Notes: a model not told the origin generated them from the letters alone. A stretch of 64,000 bases of DNA from Bacillus multifaciens (GCF_030756675.1 NZ_JAVBXD010000007.1:62001-126000); one strand, 5' to 3'. Shown: positions 1-11,500, counted from the first letter of the stretch. Numbers and translations: made by a program.

Positions 1-59
1 CCCGTTAGTAATTTGTAATTGTCTTTTTCAGTTTGCTCATTTGGATTAATAGACAGCAT
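1..59 (-). CDS. Flavin reductase-like protein, 5' end only (cut by window edge)
   Basis: The minus strand opens with ATG at 59-57, preceded by the ribosome site AAGGGGG about nine bases away. It reads MLSINPNEQTEKDNYKLLTG up to the window edge. The opening matches my memory of Bacillus flavin reductase-domain proteins, which continue with a GSIIPRP-type FMN-binding segment, but that part lies outside the window. The family binds FMN and reduces flavin or reacts with small substrates in the cytoplasm. Only about 20 residues are visible, so the assignment rests on the N-terminus alone. Confidence 0.5.
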   Translation of the reverse strand, partial: MLSINPNEQTEKDNYKLLT

Positions 60-156
60 ATATGTAATCCCCCTTCTTAATATGTGTAGCACTTCTTTGT
101 TTGTTTACAAGATAAAAGGGGGAAACTCCTGCTGGAAAAATATATTTTTGTAAGGG

Positions 157-213
157 GATAAAAAATGGAGCTGGCTCAAAAGAGATGTAGAAGTCTTTTG
201 AATCAGCCCCATT
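157..213 (-). terminator. Rho-independent terminator of the DoxX gene
   Basis: An imperfect 20 bp stem (164-183 with 194-213) closes a 10-base loop. Read on the minus strand it is followed by a T-rich run (forward A run 158-165). It lies about 30 bases after the DoxX stop codon. Confidence 0.75.
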
Positions 214-242
214 GGAAAAAATCTTGAATTCGAGATTTTTAG

Positions 243-629
243 TTAAATTAACGTGTAAGCACCAGGTCCAATAAGCGCTACGCCAACTGCAACTGCGATT
301 AAAATAAGGTTATATTCAAAGCCGTTTTGTGTAACCCAGTAGCCGTTTTTACCGTGAACTGTGATGATGGCCACTAACATCGTGCCGACAATAAATAGAG
401 CACCTACCCAAGTGAAAATACCAGCAGCAAATAAGAAACCGCCTAGTAATTCAGTTGCTCCGGCCATAAATGCCATCAATACGCCTGGTCGTAAGCCGAT
501 TGATTCCATCCAGCCGCCAGTTCCTTTTAAACCGTAACCACCGAACCAGCCAAATAACTTTTGAGCGCCATGCCCCATGAAAGTAATCCCGATAATAAGA
601 CGAATAATAAGAAGACCAATGTTCATCAT
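243..629 (-). CDS. DoxX family membrane protein
   Basis: A 128-residue, strongly hydrophobic protein with about four membrane segments. The DoxX signature is visible near the N-terminus: RLIIGITFMGHGAQKLFGWF. DoxX proteins are small membrane proteins of uncertain chemistry; the Bacillus relatives CatD and MhqP are induced by quinones and thiol stress. The start ATG at 629 has GGAGG nine bases upstream; a second ATG follows at once and cannot be excluded. The gene is monocistronic, between its own terminator and a sigma-A promoter whose spacer lies inside an inverted repeat (668-694). That operator layout suggests control by a YodB/CatR/HypR-type repressor, which is inference. Confidence 0.85.
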   Translation of the reverse strand: MMNIGLLIIRLIIGITFMGHGAQKLFGWFGGYGLKGTGGWMESIGLRPGVLMAFMAGATELLGGFLFAAGIFTWVGALFIVGTMLVAIITVHGKNGYWVTQNGFEYNLILIAVAVGVALIGPGAYTLI

Positions 630-667
630 TTTATAAAACCTCCAAAAAGTTTATTTACTTATCTTAT

Positions 668-703
668 GTAAGTAATAATAAAATAGTTACTTACTTTAGT
701 CAA
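668..703 (-). promoter_or_regulatory. DoxX promoter with GTAAGTAA-n11-TTACTTAC operator
   Basis: On the minus strand there is TTGACT (703-698), a 17-base spacer and TATTAT (680-675). An inverted repeat, GTAAGTAA (668-675) and TTACTTAC (687-694), covers the spacer and touches the -10 box. Operators with TTACT/AGTAA half sites are known for DUF24/HxlR-type thiol-sensing repressors such as YodB and CatR, which control the DoxX gene catD in B. subtilis. Confidence 0.65.
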
Positions 704-824
704 GTGGATAATTAAATAAATAAAAATAAATTTTACAAACAATAAATGAAAAGATAATGATGTTGTTAAGCGTTTTAGAAAATTTGTGGGAAAAATCAAA
801 GGGAATTCGCTTCCTTTTCGATTA

Positions 825-870
825 AATTCAGACAGTCTGAATTGACTGGAATTTTGCGAGGCGATACAAT
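825..870 (+). promoter_or_regulatory. Promoter of the PTS IIA gene with adjacent 19 bp palindrome
   Basis: TTGACT (842-847), a 17-base spacer and TACAAT (865-870) form a good sigma-A promoter about 190 bases before the gene. A perfect 19-base palindrome, AATTCAGACAGTCTGAATT (825-843), abuts and overlaps the first two bases of the -35 box. The shape resembles operators of TetR-family regulators. No regulator gene is adjacent, so the binding protein is unknown. Confidence 0.55.
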
Positions 871-892
871 AAGGGTCTGGTTAATAATTTCA

Positions 893-1012
893 TTTTTATC
901 CCGCATTAACGGGCAGTAAAGGATGAGGAAGAACAGGGAAGAAAACTGCCCGTAAAAGCCCGGTTGGGCGGGCTAACCATCAGTGAAAAAAGCGTCACTG
1001 ATGGAAGTTTCA
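893..1012 (+). repeat. Intergenic hairpin repeat, short copy (family R)
   Basis: This stretch shares long near-identical blocks with 40,253-40,535: CCGCATTAACG.GCAGTAA, then ACTGCCCGTAAAAGCCCG, and a final block with CCATCAGTGA and TCACTGATGG. It contains three nested or serial hairpins: ACGGGCAGT with ACTGCCCGT, the GCCCG...CGGGC stem, and CCATCAGTGA with TCACTGATGG (977-1004). It lies in the 5' leader of the PTS IIA transcript. The family resembles the bcr repeats of the B. cereus group, but I cannot assign a type number. Confidence 0.7.
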
Positions 1013-1068
1013 CTTTATGGAAATTTTTTTATATCGCTAAAGCGGTGAATGATGAGGAGGATTATCCT

Positions 1069-1566
1069 ATGTTTAAAAAATTATTTGGTTTTGGTTCTAA
1101 AACAAATGCAGAAACAATCGTATCTCCATTAACTGGAGAAGTGAAAAATATTGAAGAAGTACCAGATCCAGTATTCGCTGGTCGTATGATGGGGGACGGT
1201 GTTGCCATCGATCCAACTGAAGGTGTAGTAGTATCCCCGGTAGATGGTGAGATTGTACAATTATTCCACACAAAACATGCTGTAGGGATTAAATCAACAA
1301 ACGGTGCAGAAATCTTAATCCACGTCGGATTAGAAACTGTAAAAATGGAAGGCGAAGGTTTCGAAACGCATGTATCGGAAGGACAAACTGTTAAAGCTGG
1401 CGATAAATTAATCTCTTTCGATTTAGAATTAATTCGTGAAAAAGCGAAAAGTACAATTACACCAATCGTTATTACAAACACAGATGCAACAGAATCTATT
1501 GAAACAACTGTAGGTGTAACAGCTACAAAAGGTTCAACTGGAGTAATGAAAGTAACAATGAAATAA
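1069..1566 (+). CDS. crr: PTS glucose-type IIA component
   Basis: A 165-residue single-domain IIA protein of the glucose PTS family. It takes phosphate from HPr in the cytoplasm and passes it to an IIB domain; in Firmicutes such free IIA proteins serve several sugar permeases. His70 (in HTKHAVGIKS) and the phosphorylated His85 (in ILIHVGLETV) are both present, as is the GDGVAIDP motif near residue 43. The ATG at 1069 has GAGGAGG eight to nine bases upstream; an upstream in-frame extension from 964 is only repeat sequence and is rejected. The gene stands alone, with its own promoter at 842-870, a repeat-derived structured leader and an intrinsic terminator. Confidence 0.9.
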   Translation: MFKKLFGFGSKTNAETIVSPLTGEVKNIEEVPDPVFAGRMMGDGVAIDPTEGVVVSPVDGEIVQLFHTKHAVGIKSTNGAEILIHVGLETVKMEGEGFETHVSEGQTVKAGDKLISFDLELIREKAKSTITPIVITNTDATESIETTVGVTATKGSTGVMKVTMK

Positions 1567-1580
1567 TCGTTTGACAAATC

Positions 1581-1617
1581 AGGAATCCATTTCATAATCG
1601 GAATGGATTCCTTTTTT
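1581..1617 (+). terminator. Terminator after the PTS IIA gene
   Basis: A perfect 11 bp stem (AGGAATCCATT, 1581-1591, with AATGGATTCCT, 1602-1612) is followed by a run of T. Confidence 0.9.
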
Positions 1618-1692
1618 ATGTTGGGTGTTAAAATGGAGAATAGTGGTATATTTTTTCTTGTGTTACTATATATCCATTTTAATTTTCCGGCA

Positions 1693-1855
1693 CATAAGCC
1701 ATTGCTATGCAGAATACAACATACCTGCTACTGGCTTGCTCCTTTTGTTTCAAACCTCGCATGTGGCAGGAAAAAGGGATCTGACCGCTCCTATACACGA
1801 CTAGACGCTCTCGCCCTCCCCTAAAAAAGCGGTTTTTATGTCTGTTTTTTAACTT
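1693..1855 (-). repeat. bcr1-like repeat, copy 1
   Basis: On the minus strand this matches the other four copies in the window. It has AAAACAGACATAAAAACC, then a GGGCGAGAGCGTCT block, a TATAGGAGCGGTCAGA block, CCTTTTTCCTGCCAC, GAAACAAAAGGAGCAAGC and ends TCTGCATAGCAATGGCTTATG. bcr1 is described as a ~155 bp non-autonomous mobile element restricted to the B. cereus group. The open frame seen here on the plus strand (1603-1824) is repeat sequence, not a gene. Confidence 0.75.
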
Positions 1856-1890
1856 ATATATACATTTCTTTTTTTCGCTATCATTGTGAG

Positions 1891-1922
1891 TTATGATGAA
1901 AAGAGATATTCATCATAAGGAG
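1891..1922 (+). promoter_or_regulatory. Perfect 10 bp inverted repeat ending on the ywlE ribosome site
   Basis: TTATGATGAA (1891-1900) and TTCATCATAA (1909-1918) are perfect inverted arms around an 8-base spacer. The Shine-Dalgarno AAGGAG (1917-1922) starts on the last two bases of the second arm. As RNA it is a hairpin at the ribosome site; as DNA it could be an operator. Confidence 0.5.
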
Positions 1923-1931
1923 TGGTGTTTG

Positions 1932-2372
1932 GTGAAGCGAGTATTATTCGTTTGTACAGGAAATACGTGCCGCAGCCCGATGGCAGAGGCACTATTACGT
2001 CATCATGGTAAGGGGCAGTTTGATGTACAATCTGCCGGTGTTTTTGCGGCGGTTGGTAGCGATGCATCTCTTCATGCTAAAAATGCGTTAGAAGAAAAAG
2101 GTATCCTGATTGCGCATTCTTCCAAGCAAGTGACAGAAGAGTTGTTAGAGTGGTCGGATGTTGTCTTGACGATGACCGCAGGACATCGTCAGCTTTTATT
2201 AGCGCACCATCCAGAAGTAAGCGAAAAAGTGCATACATTATACGAATTTGTAGAAGGTACAAATAAGGATATTTCTGATCCTTTTGGCGGTTCGCTTGCT
2301 GTCTATCAAGCGACACTGGCAGAAATGCAACAACTTGTGCAAACTTTGGTGAAAAAACACTCAGAAAGCTAA
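1932..2372 (+). CDS. ywlE: Protein-arginine phosphatase (low-molecular-weight PTP family)
   Basis: A 146-residue low-molecular-weight phosphatase. The loop VCTGNTCRS holds Cys8 (nucleophile) and Arg14, and the general acid Asp116 is in DISDPFGG. Thr12 in the loop, instead of Ile or Leu, is the residue that gives B. subtilis YwlE specificity for phospho-arginine; the enzyme counteracts the kinase McsB. The GTG at 1932 is the start: AAGGAG lies nine bases upstream and homologues begin here, while the frame open from 1893 includes only hairpin and leader sequence. It precedes rpiB and ywlG, the same order as in B. subtilis. A perfect hairpin abuts its ribosome site. Confidence 0.9.
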   Translation: MKRVLFVCTGNTCRSPMAEALLRHHGKGQFDVQSAGVFAAVGSDASLHAKNALEEKGILIAHSSKQVTEELLEWSDVVLTMTAGHRQLLLAHHPEVSEKVHTLYEFVEGTNKDISDPFGGSLAVYQATLAEMQQLVQTLVKKHSES

Positions 2373-2471
2373 TGTTTCGTGTATAATACGATATTGGAGA
2401 TTATGCTGATTTAATGGAAAGAAGAGATTTCTACTAATAGAAGTTTCATTTTATATTTGGAGGGGTTTAGA

Positions 2472-2915
2472 ATGAAAGTAGTTGTAGCATCTGATCATGG
2501 CGGATTGAATATTCGTAAAGAAATCGTAAGTCTATTAGAAGAATTGAACATTGAATATATTGATTTAGGTTGTGAGTGCGAGGCAGGTTCTGTAGATTAT
2601 CCTGATTTTGCATTCCCAGCAGCAGAAATGGTTGCAAATGGTGAAGTAGATCGTGGTATTTTAATTTGCGGAACAGGCATTGGTATGTCAATTGCGGCAA
2701 ATAAAGTACACGGCATTCGCTGCGCATTAGTGCATGATACATTTAGTGCAAAAGCAACGAGAGAACATAATGATACGAACATGCTAGCAATGGGTGAGCG
2801 TGTAATTGGAGCTGGATTAGCGCGCGACATCGCGAAGATTTGGTTAACAACGGATTATGAAGGCGGCCGTCATGAAAATCGTGTAGGAAAAATTAAAGCA
2901 TACGAAGCGAAGTAA
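2472..2915 (+). CDS. rpiB: Ribose-5-phosphate isomerase B / sugar-phosphate isomerase
   Basis: A 147-residue RpiB/LacA/LacB family protein that interconverts ribose 5-phosphate and ribulose 5-phosphate in the pentose phosphate pathway. The opening VVVASDHGG, the catalytic Cys66 in ICGTGIGMSIAANK and His99 in TREHNDTNM are in place, and the C-terminal HENRVGKI motif is present. ATG 2472 follows GGAGGGG with eight-base spacing; codons upstream in the frame encode the ribosome site and are excluded. The neighbours ywlE and ywlG are as in other Bacilli. LacA/B-type substrate preference cannot be ruled out. Confidence 0.9.
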   Translation: MKVVVASDHGGLNIRKEIVSLLEELNIEYIDLGCECEAGSVDYPDFAFPAAEMVANGEVDRGILICGTGIGMSIAANKVHGIRCALVHDTFSAKATREHNDTNMLAMGERVIGAGLARDIAKIWLTTDYEGGRHENRVGKIKAYEAK

Positions 2916-2981
2916 TTGTAGTCTAACTTCTAGTAAGAAGTAATATAATTTGTTGAACCTACCTGCGAAAGGAAGAGCGTA

Positions 2982-3554
2982 ATGAGTGAAATATCACAAT
3001 TAAAAGAGCAGTTGCAAACAGCGCTTTTTGAGTTTCAAGAGCAAGCCACGCTGCGGAATGGGAACCTTTTTGTTGTGGGATGTAGTACAAGTGAAGTGCT
3101 TGGTGAAAGAATTGGAACATCAGGAACGATGGAAGTAGCAGAGGCGATTTTTTCTGAGTTAAAACATTTTCAAGAGCAATATGACATTACCCTAGCATTT
3201 CAGTGTTGTGAACATTTAAACCGTGCTTTAGTGGTAGAAAGAGAAGTCGCAGAAAAGCATCAGTTCGAGATTGTAACTGTTACGCCTGTCAGATCAGCGG
3301 GTGGGGCTCTTGCAACATATGCATATCATAATATGAAAGACCCCGTTATCGTAGAGTTCGTAAAAGCGGATGCAGGTATTGATATTGGAGATACATTTAT
3401 CGGTATGCATTTAAAACATGTAGCTGTTCCGGTCCGCACACGAGTGAAAGAGATTGGGCATGCTCATGTAACGATGGCAAAAGCGCGTCCGAAGTTAATT
3501 GGCGGAGCGCGTGCAGTATATGCAATAAAAGAGGAAACGTTTACTTGTAGTTAA
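2982..3554 (+). CDS. ywlG: YwlG, conserved protein of unknown function (DUF436/TIGR01440)
   Basis: A 190-residue conserved Firmicute protein of the family known as DUF436 or TIGR01440. Visible conserved parts are [18 protein letters not shown] near residues 27-44, [13 protein letters not shown] near 80, and a glycine-rich block [19 protein letters not shown]. No enzymatic function is established. It lies between rpiB and glyA, as in B. subtilis, and ends in a strong terminator, so it closes the ywlE-rpiB-ywlG cluster. ATG 2982 has AAAGGAAG upstream. Confidence 0.85.
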   Translation: MSEISQLKEQLQTALFEFQEQATLRNGNLFVVGCSTSEVLGERIGTSGTMEVAEAIFSELKHFQEQYDITLAFQCCEHLNRALVVEREVAEKHQFEIVTVTPVRSAGGALATYAYHNMKDPVIVEFVKADAGIDIGDTFIGMHLKHVAVPVRTRVKEIGHAHVTMAKARPKLIGGARAVYAIKEETFTCS

Positions 3555-3560
3555 GTAAGA

Positions 3561-3589
3561 AAAAAAGACCGAATTTGGTCTTTTTTTCT
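3561..3589 (+). terminator. Terminator after ywlG
   Basis: AAAAAGACC, a six-base loop and GGTCTTTTTTT form a short stem with a T run. Confidence 0.85.
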
Positions 3590-3732
3590 TTTATCATGTG
3601 TGGAGTCGTGTTAGAATGTAGTTGAAAATGTGAAGATTTAAAAGAATTACAGCTAGAACTTTCGTTTTTTCTTAGGAAATGAAGGGAAAATATCGGAAAT
3701 AGGTGTAGTTCGTTCAGAAAAGGGGGATTTTG

Positions 3733-4974
3733 GTGGAGCATTTAAAACGTCAAGATGAAAAGGTGTTTGCTGCAATTGAATTAGAATTAGGAAGACAGCG
3801 TTCAAAAATCGAGCTTATTGCATCTGAAAACTTCGTAAGCGAAGCAGTAATGGAAGCACAAGGCTCTGTATTAACGAACAAGTATGCAGAAGGATATCCT
3901 GGGAAACGTTATTACGGTGGTTGTGAGCATGTGGATATCGTAGAAGATATCGCACGTGATCGCGCAAAAGAAATTTTTGGCGCAGAGCACGTAAACGTTC
4001 AACCGCACTCTGGTGCACAGGCAAATATGGCTGTATATTTCACGATTCTAGAGCAAGGTGACACAGTACTTGGTATGAACTTATCCCACGGCGGTCACTT
4101 AACACACGGAAGTCCTGTTAACTTTAGTGGCGTGCAATACAACTTCATTGAATACGGTGTAGATCCTGATACACATCACATCAATTATGAAGACGTATTA
4201 GAAAAAGCGAAAGAGCATAAACCAAAATTAATCGTTGCCGGTGCTAGTGCATATCCTCGTGTGATCGATTTCAAGAAATTCCGTGAAATCGCTGATGAGG
4301 TTGGCGCATATTTAATGGTAGATATGGCACATATCGCAGGACTTGTAGCAGCAGGCTTACACCCAAACCCAGTACCATACGCTGATTTCGTAACAACAAC
4401 CACTCATAAAACATTACGCGGACCACGCGGCGGTATGATTTTATGTAAAGAACAATTTGCAAAGCAAATTGATAAATCCATCTTCCCTGGTATTCAAGGC
4501 GGACCACTTATGCATGTAATCGCAGCAAAAGCAGTTGCATTTGGAGAAGCATTGCAGGGCGACTTCAAAGCATATGCACAAAACATCATTAACAACGCAA
4601 ATCGTTTAGCTGAAGGTTTGCAAAAAGAAGGAATTACTCTTGTTTCTGGTGGAACGGACAACCACTTAATTTTAATTGATGTTCGCAATTTAGACATTAC
4701 TGGAAAAGTTGCAGAGCATGTATTAGATGAAGTTGGTATCACAGTAAACAAAAATACAATTCCATTTGATCCAGCTAGCCCATTTGTAACAAGCGGCGTT
4801 CGTATTGGAACTGCAGCTGTAACATCAAGAGGTTTCGGATTTGCTGAAATGGATGAAATCGCATCAATTATGGCTCACACATTAAAAAATCATGATAATG
4901 AAGCAGCATTAGAAGAAGCACGCGTGCGTGTAAATGCTTTAACTGATAAATTCCCAATGTATAAAGAGCTATAA
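3733..4974 (+). CDS. glyA: Serine hydroxymethyltransferase
   Basis: A 413-residue PLP enzyme that converts serine and tetrahydrofolate to glycine and methylene-tetrahydrofolate. Conserved blocks include [14 protein letters not shown] near 25, the glycine-rich [22 protein letters not shown], and [14 protein letters not shown] with the PLP lysine at Lys226. The length equals the family norm. GTG 3733 is chosen because AGGGGGA then sits about six bases upstream; the TTG three bases earlier is too close. The gene is monocistronic, bounded by a terminator on each side. Confidence 0.95.
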   Translation: MEHLKRQDEKVFAAIELELGRQRSKIELIASENFVSEAVMEAQGSVLTNKYAEGYPGKRYYGGCEHVDIVEDIARDRAKEIFGAEHVNVQPHSGAQANMAVYFTILEQGDTVLGMNLSHGGHLTHGSPVNFSGVQYNFIEYGVDPDTHHINYEDVLEKAKEHKPKLIVAGASAYPRVIDFKKFREIADEVGAYLMVDMAHIAGLVAAGLHPNPVPYADFVTTTTHKTLRGPRGGMILCKEQFAKQIDKSIFPGIQGGPLMHVIAAKAVAFGEALQGDFKAYAQNIINNANRLAEGLQKEGITLVSGGTDNHLILIDVRNLDITGKVAEHVLDEVGITVNKNTIPFDPASPFVTSGVRIGTAAVTSRGFGFAEMDEIASIMAHTLKNHDNEAALEEARVRVNALTDKFPMYKEL

Positions 4975-4982
4975 GATAGATA

Positions 4983-5027
4983 AAAAAGGCGACTTTCTGT
5001 TCAGCCATGAACGGAAAGTCGCCTTTC
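4983..5027. terminator. Bidirectional terminator between glyA and the convergent small peptide gene
   Basis: A long stem pairs AAAGGCGACTTTC with GAAAGTCGCCTTT. It is flanked by T-rich sequence on the plus side and by A run (T run on the minus strand, 4982-4987) on the other, so it can end both glyA and the minus-strand peptide transcript. Confidence 0.85.
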
Positions 5028-5108
5028 TCTATGCTCTTTTTCAATTTGTTTGATATACAGATTATTTGTATAATACTTATAAAATAATATAATGGCACTA
5101 AATACGAT

Positions 5109-5189
5109 TTACATTACTGCTTTTAAAAGGTCTGCTACTAATGGAATTACTGCACCTAGAAATTTTAAAACTGCCATTGCGATTTCCAT
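5109..5189 (-). CDS. Small amphipathic peptide, 26 residues, unannotated type
   Basis: ATG 5189 to TAA 5109 encodes 26 residues beginning MEIAMAVLKFLGAVIP and ending LLKAVM. The ribosome site AAAGGAG lies nine bases upstream, and a sigma-A promoter (TTGTAA-17-TATAAT) lies 50-80 bases upstream. At 100 degrees per residue the four charged residues (Glu2, Lys9, Asp20, Lys23) fall between 140 and 200 degrees, so one helix face is charged and the rest hydrophobic. There is no signal peptide and net charge is about zero. Length and pattern resemble phenol-soluble modulins or delta-haemolysin; a leaderless bacteriocin or type I toxin is also possible. I do not recognise this peptide. It is convergent with glyA and shares its terminator. 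Confidence 0.7.
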   Translation of the reverse strand: MEIAMAVLKFLGAVIPLVADLLKAVM

Positions 5190-5237
5190 AAACAATCTCT
5201 CCTTTTTCTGAATATTTTATTATTTATCTATACCTTT

Positions 5238-5266
5238 ATTATACTTTTGCATAATTAACTTTACAA
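5238..5266 (-). promoter_or_regulatory. Sigma-A promoter of the 26-residue peptide gene
   Basis: On the minus strand TTGTAA (5266-5261), a 17-base spacer and a perfect TATAAT (5243-5238) precede the ribosome site by about 30 bases. Confidence 0.7.
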
Positions 5267-5332
5267 CTTATTTTTATATGCAATATTGCATATAAATGTA
5301 ATTGGCTTAACAAAATTCCAACAGAAGTCCCC

Positions 5333-5392
5333 TTCCTCAAGCATGTGTAGGGGATAGCCCAAGTAATAGTGAGGGGATGAATGTTGGTCGTA
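5333..5392 (+). mobile_element. Remnant resembling an IS200/IS605-family right end
   Basis: GAAGTCCCCTTCCTCAAG, a spacer and TAGGGGATAGCCC look like the hairpin-rich end that follows tnpB genes of IS605-type elements. It lies just before a decayed tnpB start, but no intact element can be drawn. The assignment is by resemblance only. Confidence 0.35.
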
Positions 5393-5518
5393 CACAGCAC
5401 GAAATTTCTCTTTCCTTTTTATGTAACATCATGTATGTTAGTACTAGAAACAAGACGGAACATACATTCTATTTTTGTGTGTGGATCTGAAAACCTACAA
5501 CAAAAAAAGAGGTAGGTG

Positions 5519-5680
5519 ATGACAATGTTGCTGAGCCAAAAATATGAAATTTTTCCAACCCAAGAACAAAAAGAAATGTTAGAACGTTGGTTACAATATT
5601 GTCGTCAAACTTATAACTCTGCTCTTTTAGATAAATAAAGAAAATATAAAGAATATAACAGTCTCACTTTCACTCAATTT
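5519..5680 (+). pseudogene. Decayed tnpB (IS605-family OrfB) N-terminal fragment
   Basis: ATG 5519 opens a frame reading KYEIFPTQEQKEMLERWLQY and then CRQTYNSALLDK before TAA at 5636. The frame resumes after the stop with RKYKEYNSLTF. This is the N-terminal helix-turn-helix region of TnpB proteins, which are normally about 370 residues and carry RuvC motifs further on; none of that is present here. A GGTGATG ribosome site is still visible. The gene is broken by a stop codon and truncated. The 766-base gap it sits in (5190-5955) otherwise holds the peptide promoter, the IS-end remnant and the upp promoter. Confidence 0.7.
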
Positions 5681-5866
5681 GGATTCAAACCGAATGGGAA
5701 ACACCGCTATGCAATGTCATTCACAGGGTTGTCTCATAAGTCTATGTAACTGATTTATAGAACAATCTCTTTTTTTGAGTAGCAATTCAACAAGTATGTT
5801 TTTTGTCTAAATAAGAAAAATAAATAGAAATGACAGTTGTTTTACATCTATATCCCAAATTCACCC

Positions 5867-5895
5867 TTGAATATTAGAAGCGTTTTCTTTACAAT
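5867..5895 (+). promoter_or_regulatory. Promoter of upp
   Basis: TTGAAT (5867-5872), a 17-base spacer and TACAAT (5890-5895) lie 60 bases before the upp start. Confidence 0.6.
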
Positions 5896-5904
5896 CGTAC
5901 ATAG

Positions 5905-6585
<681 letters not shown>

Positions 6586-6587
6586 GA

Positions 6588-6626
6588 CAACAGACGAGAA
6601 GGCACCCTTCTCGTCTGTTTTTTTTG
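6588..6626 (+). terminator. Terminator after upp
   Basis: AACAGACGAGAAGG and CCTTCTCGTCTGTT form a perfect 14 bp stem with a long T run. Confidence 0.95.
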
Positions 6627-6873
6627 TGCAACATAATCTGTGGTGAAATTGCATATAATATAGAAACTTCTTATTTGAGGAAGTCATATCAAATGTGAAA
6701 ATTTATATATCAAGAAAATATAATAGTGACAAACTTGTGAACATTTTTCTTCTATTATAAAGAGAAAAGGTCTAGAAAGTAGACGACTTTTAACATTATT
6801 TTGAAGGAGAACGTTTTCAGTTATGGGAATAAATACCTAATACTCAAATTTTTTGATTTTTTTCGATTTGACG

Positions 6874-6903
6874 TTGACACTGTTTAACACCCTATTGTAT
6901 GCT
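6874..6903 (+). promoter_or_regulatory. Candidate promoter of the ATP synthase operon
   Basis: TTGACA (6874-6879), an 18-base spacer and TATGCT (6898-6903). It lies in the 484-base gap between upp and the operon. Other TTGACA hexamers near 6933 and 6955 lack convincing -10 boxes at the right distance. The rest of the gap is AT-rich with no gene that I can support. Confidence 0.5.
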
Positions 6904-7069
6904 AACAACGGGGATAGATGGTAGGGTTTTCATTGACAAATTTTCGTCTATTCTTTGACAAAAAAATTAATTTTCTCATTTAAATAGGATTTATGCAAAA
7001 AAATGAGTTATTATTAACACATTCTTAAACACATAGTGAATGAGGCTTTACATATGGAGGGATGAATCC

Positions 7070-7290
7070 TTGGAGGAAAACAAGCGTAGTCCATTTAAGG
7101 CGTATGCTTTAATGACTGGAATTCTTTCTCAGCTCGTTGGTGCTATTTTAGTTGGAATTTTTGGCGGGCAATGGATTGATGGTAAGCTTGGAACGTTTCC
7201 ATTATTTCTAGTAATCGGTTTATTACTAGGACTTGGAACAGGGGTTTATGCTATGATTCAACTCATTCGAAAATTTTATTCGGGAGAGCA

Positions 7291-7294
<4 letters not shown>
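7070..7294 (+). CDS. atpZ: AtpZ/AtpI family small membrane protein
   Basis: A 74-residue protein with two membrane segments (about 13-33 and 44-64), of the small family often placed first in Bacillus ATP synthase operons. In Bacillus pseudofirmus the AtpZ and AtpI proteins have been linked to Mg2+/Ca2+ handling. TTG 7070 is the start because GGAGGG lies eight bases upstream; codons upstream of it are non-conserved. Its stop overlaps the atpI start (ATGA-type), which implies translational coupling. Confidence 0.75.
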
Positions 7295-8692
<1,398 letters not shown>

Positions 8693-8713
8693 GGGATAGC
8701 TCCCCTTACAATA

Positions 8714-8749
8714 AGTGGCGAAGATCGTTTTGGGACCTTCTTCGCCATT
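8714..8749 (+). promoter_or_regulatory. Stem-loop between atpE and atpF
   Basis: GTGGCGAAGA (8715-8724) pairs with TCTTCGCCAT (8739-8748). No T run follows, so this is more likely an mRNA stability or processing element than a terminator. Confidence 0.5.
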
Positions 8750-8818
8750 GCTTTATGAATGAAACATTACTTGTCTTTTCATTTATTTAATTTAGATTTT
8801 TGAAGGGAGTGAATCCTT

Positions 8819-9324
8819 GTGCCAACTCTATTATTAGGAGCTGCTGCTGTTCCATACGGAACAATGCTTTATACAATTGTTGTTTTCTTAATTCTATTAG
8901 CATTACTTCGTAAATATGCATTTGGACCTTTAATGGGAATTATGAAGGAACGTGAAGATCATATTTCTAACGAAATCGACGCTGCGGAAAAGAACAATGC
9001 AGAGGCGAGAAAGTTAGTAGAAGAACAACGTGAAATGTTAAAACAATCACGTATTGAAGCGCAAGAATTAATCGAGAGAGCGAAAAAGCAAGCAGAGGAT
9101 CAAAAAGAAAGTATCGTTGCTGCTGCTAAAGAAGAAGCAGTATCTATTAAAGAATCTGCTGTACAAGAAATTCAACGCGAAAAAGAGCAAGCAATTGCTG
9201 CTCTTCAAGAACAGGTTGCTTCTTTATCTGTCCAAATTGCTTCTAAAGTTATGCAAAAAGAACTGAAAGAAGAAGACCAAGTTCAATTAATTCGCGATTA
9301 TATTAAAGAGGTAGGAGAAGCGCG

Positions 9325-9328
<4 letters not shown>
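8819..9328 (+). CDS. atpF: ATP synthase Fo subunit b
   Basis: A 169-residue stator protein. One membrane helix (about 12-30) is followed by a long charged helix, rich in E, K, Q and A, that forms the peripheral stalk dimer. GTG 8819 has AAGGGAGTG upstream at suitable spacing. It overlaps atpH by four bases (ATGA). Confidence 0.95.
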
Positions 9329-11387
<2,059 letters not shown>

Positions 11388-11390
11388 TAA

Positions 11391-11500
11391 AAGGCGGAGC
11401 CGGCTGTTTAGCCGCTCCACTTCTATATAAACAGGGCTCTTACATAGAGTGCTAACGGATGTGAAGAGGAAAAGAGTAGGTGCACCTATTCTTTTCCTTC
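11391..11500 (+). repeat. Hairpin-rich spacer between atpA and atpG
   Basis: The 204-base spacer holds two hairpins. The first, GGAGCCGGCT with AGCCGCTCC (about 11,398-11,420), shares the AAAAGCGGA...TAGCCGCT pattern with the atpG-atpD spacer. The second pairs 11,468-11,480 with 11,485-11,497 with a single G-T wobble around TGCA. Neither has a T run, so read-through into atpG is expected; they may set subunit ratios. Confidence 0.55.

Noticed and set aside
964-1068. N-terminal extension of the PTS IIA gene (35 residues)
   Set aside because: The extension is family R repeat sequence, whereas ATG 1069 has a strong ribosome site and gives the normal family length.
1603-1824. 73-residue open frame after the PTS IIA gene
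   Set aside because: It lies across a terminator and a bcr1-like repeat, with no proper ribosome site.
5740-5800. Possible second insertion-sequence end at GGGTTGTCTCATAA
   Set aside because: The motif looks like some IS termini, but no partner end, target duplication or transposase is visible.
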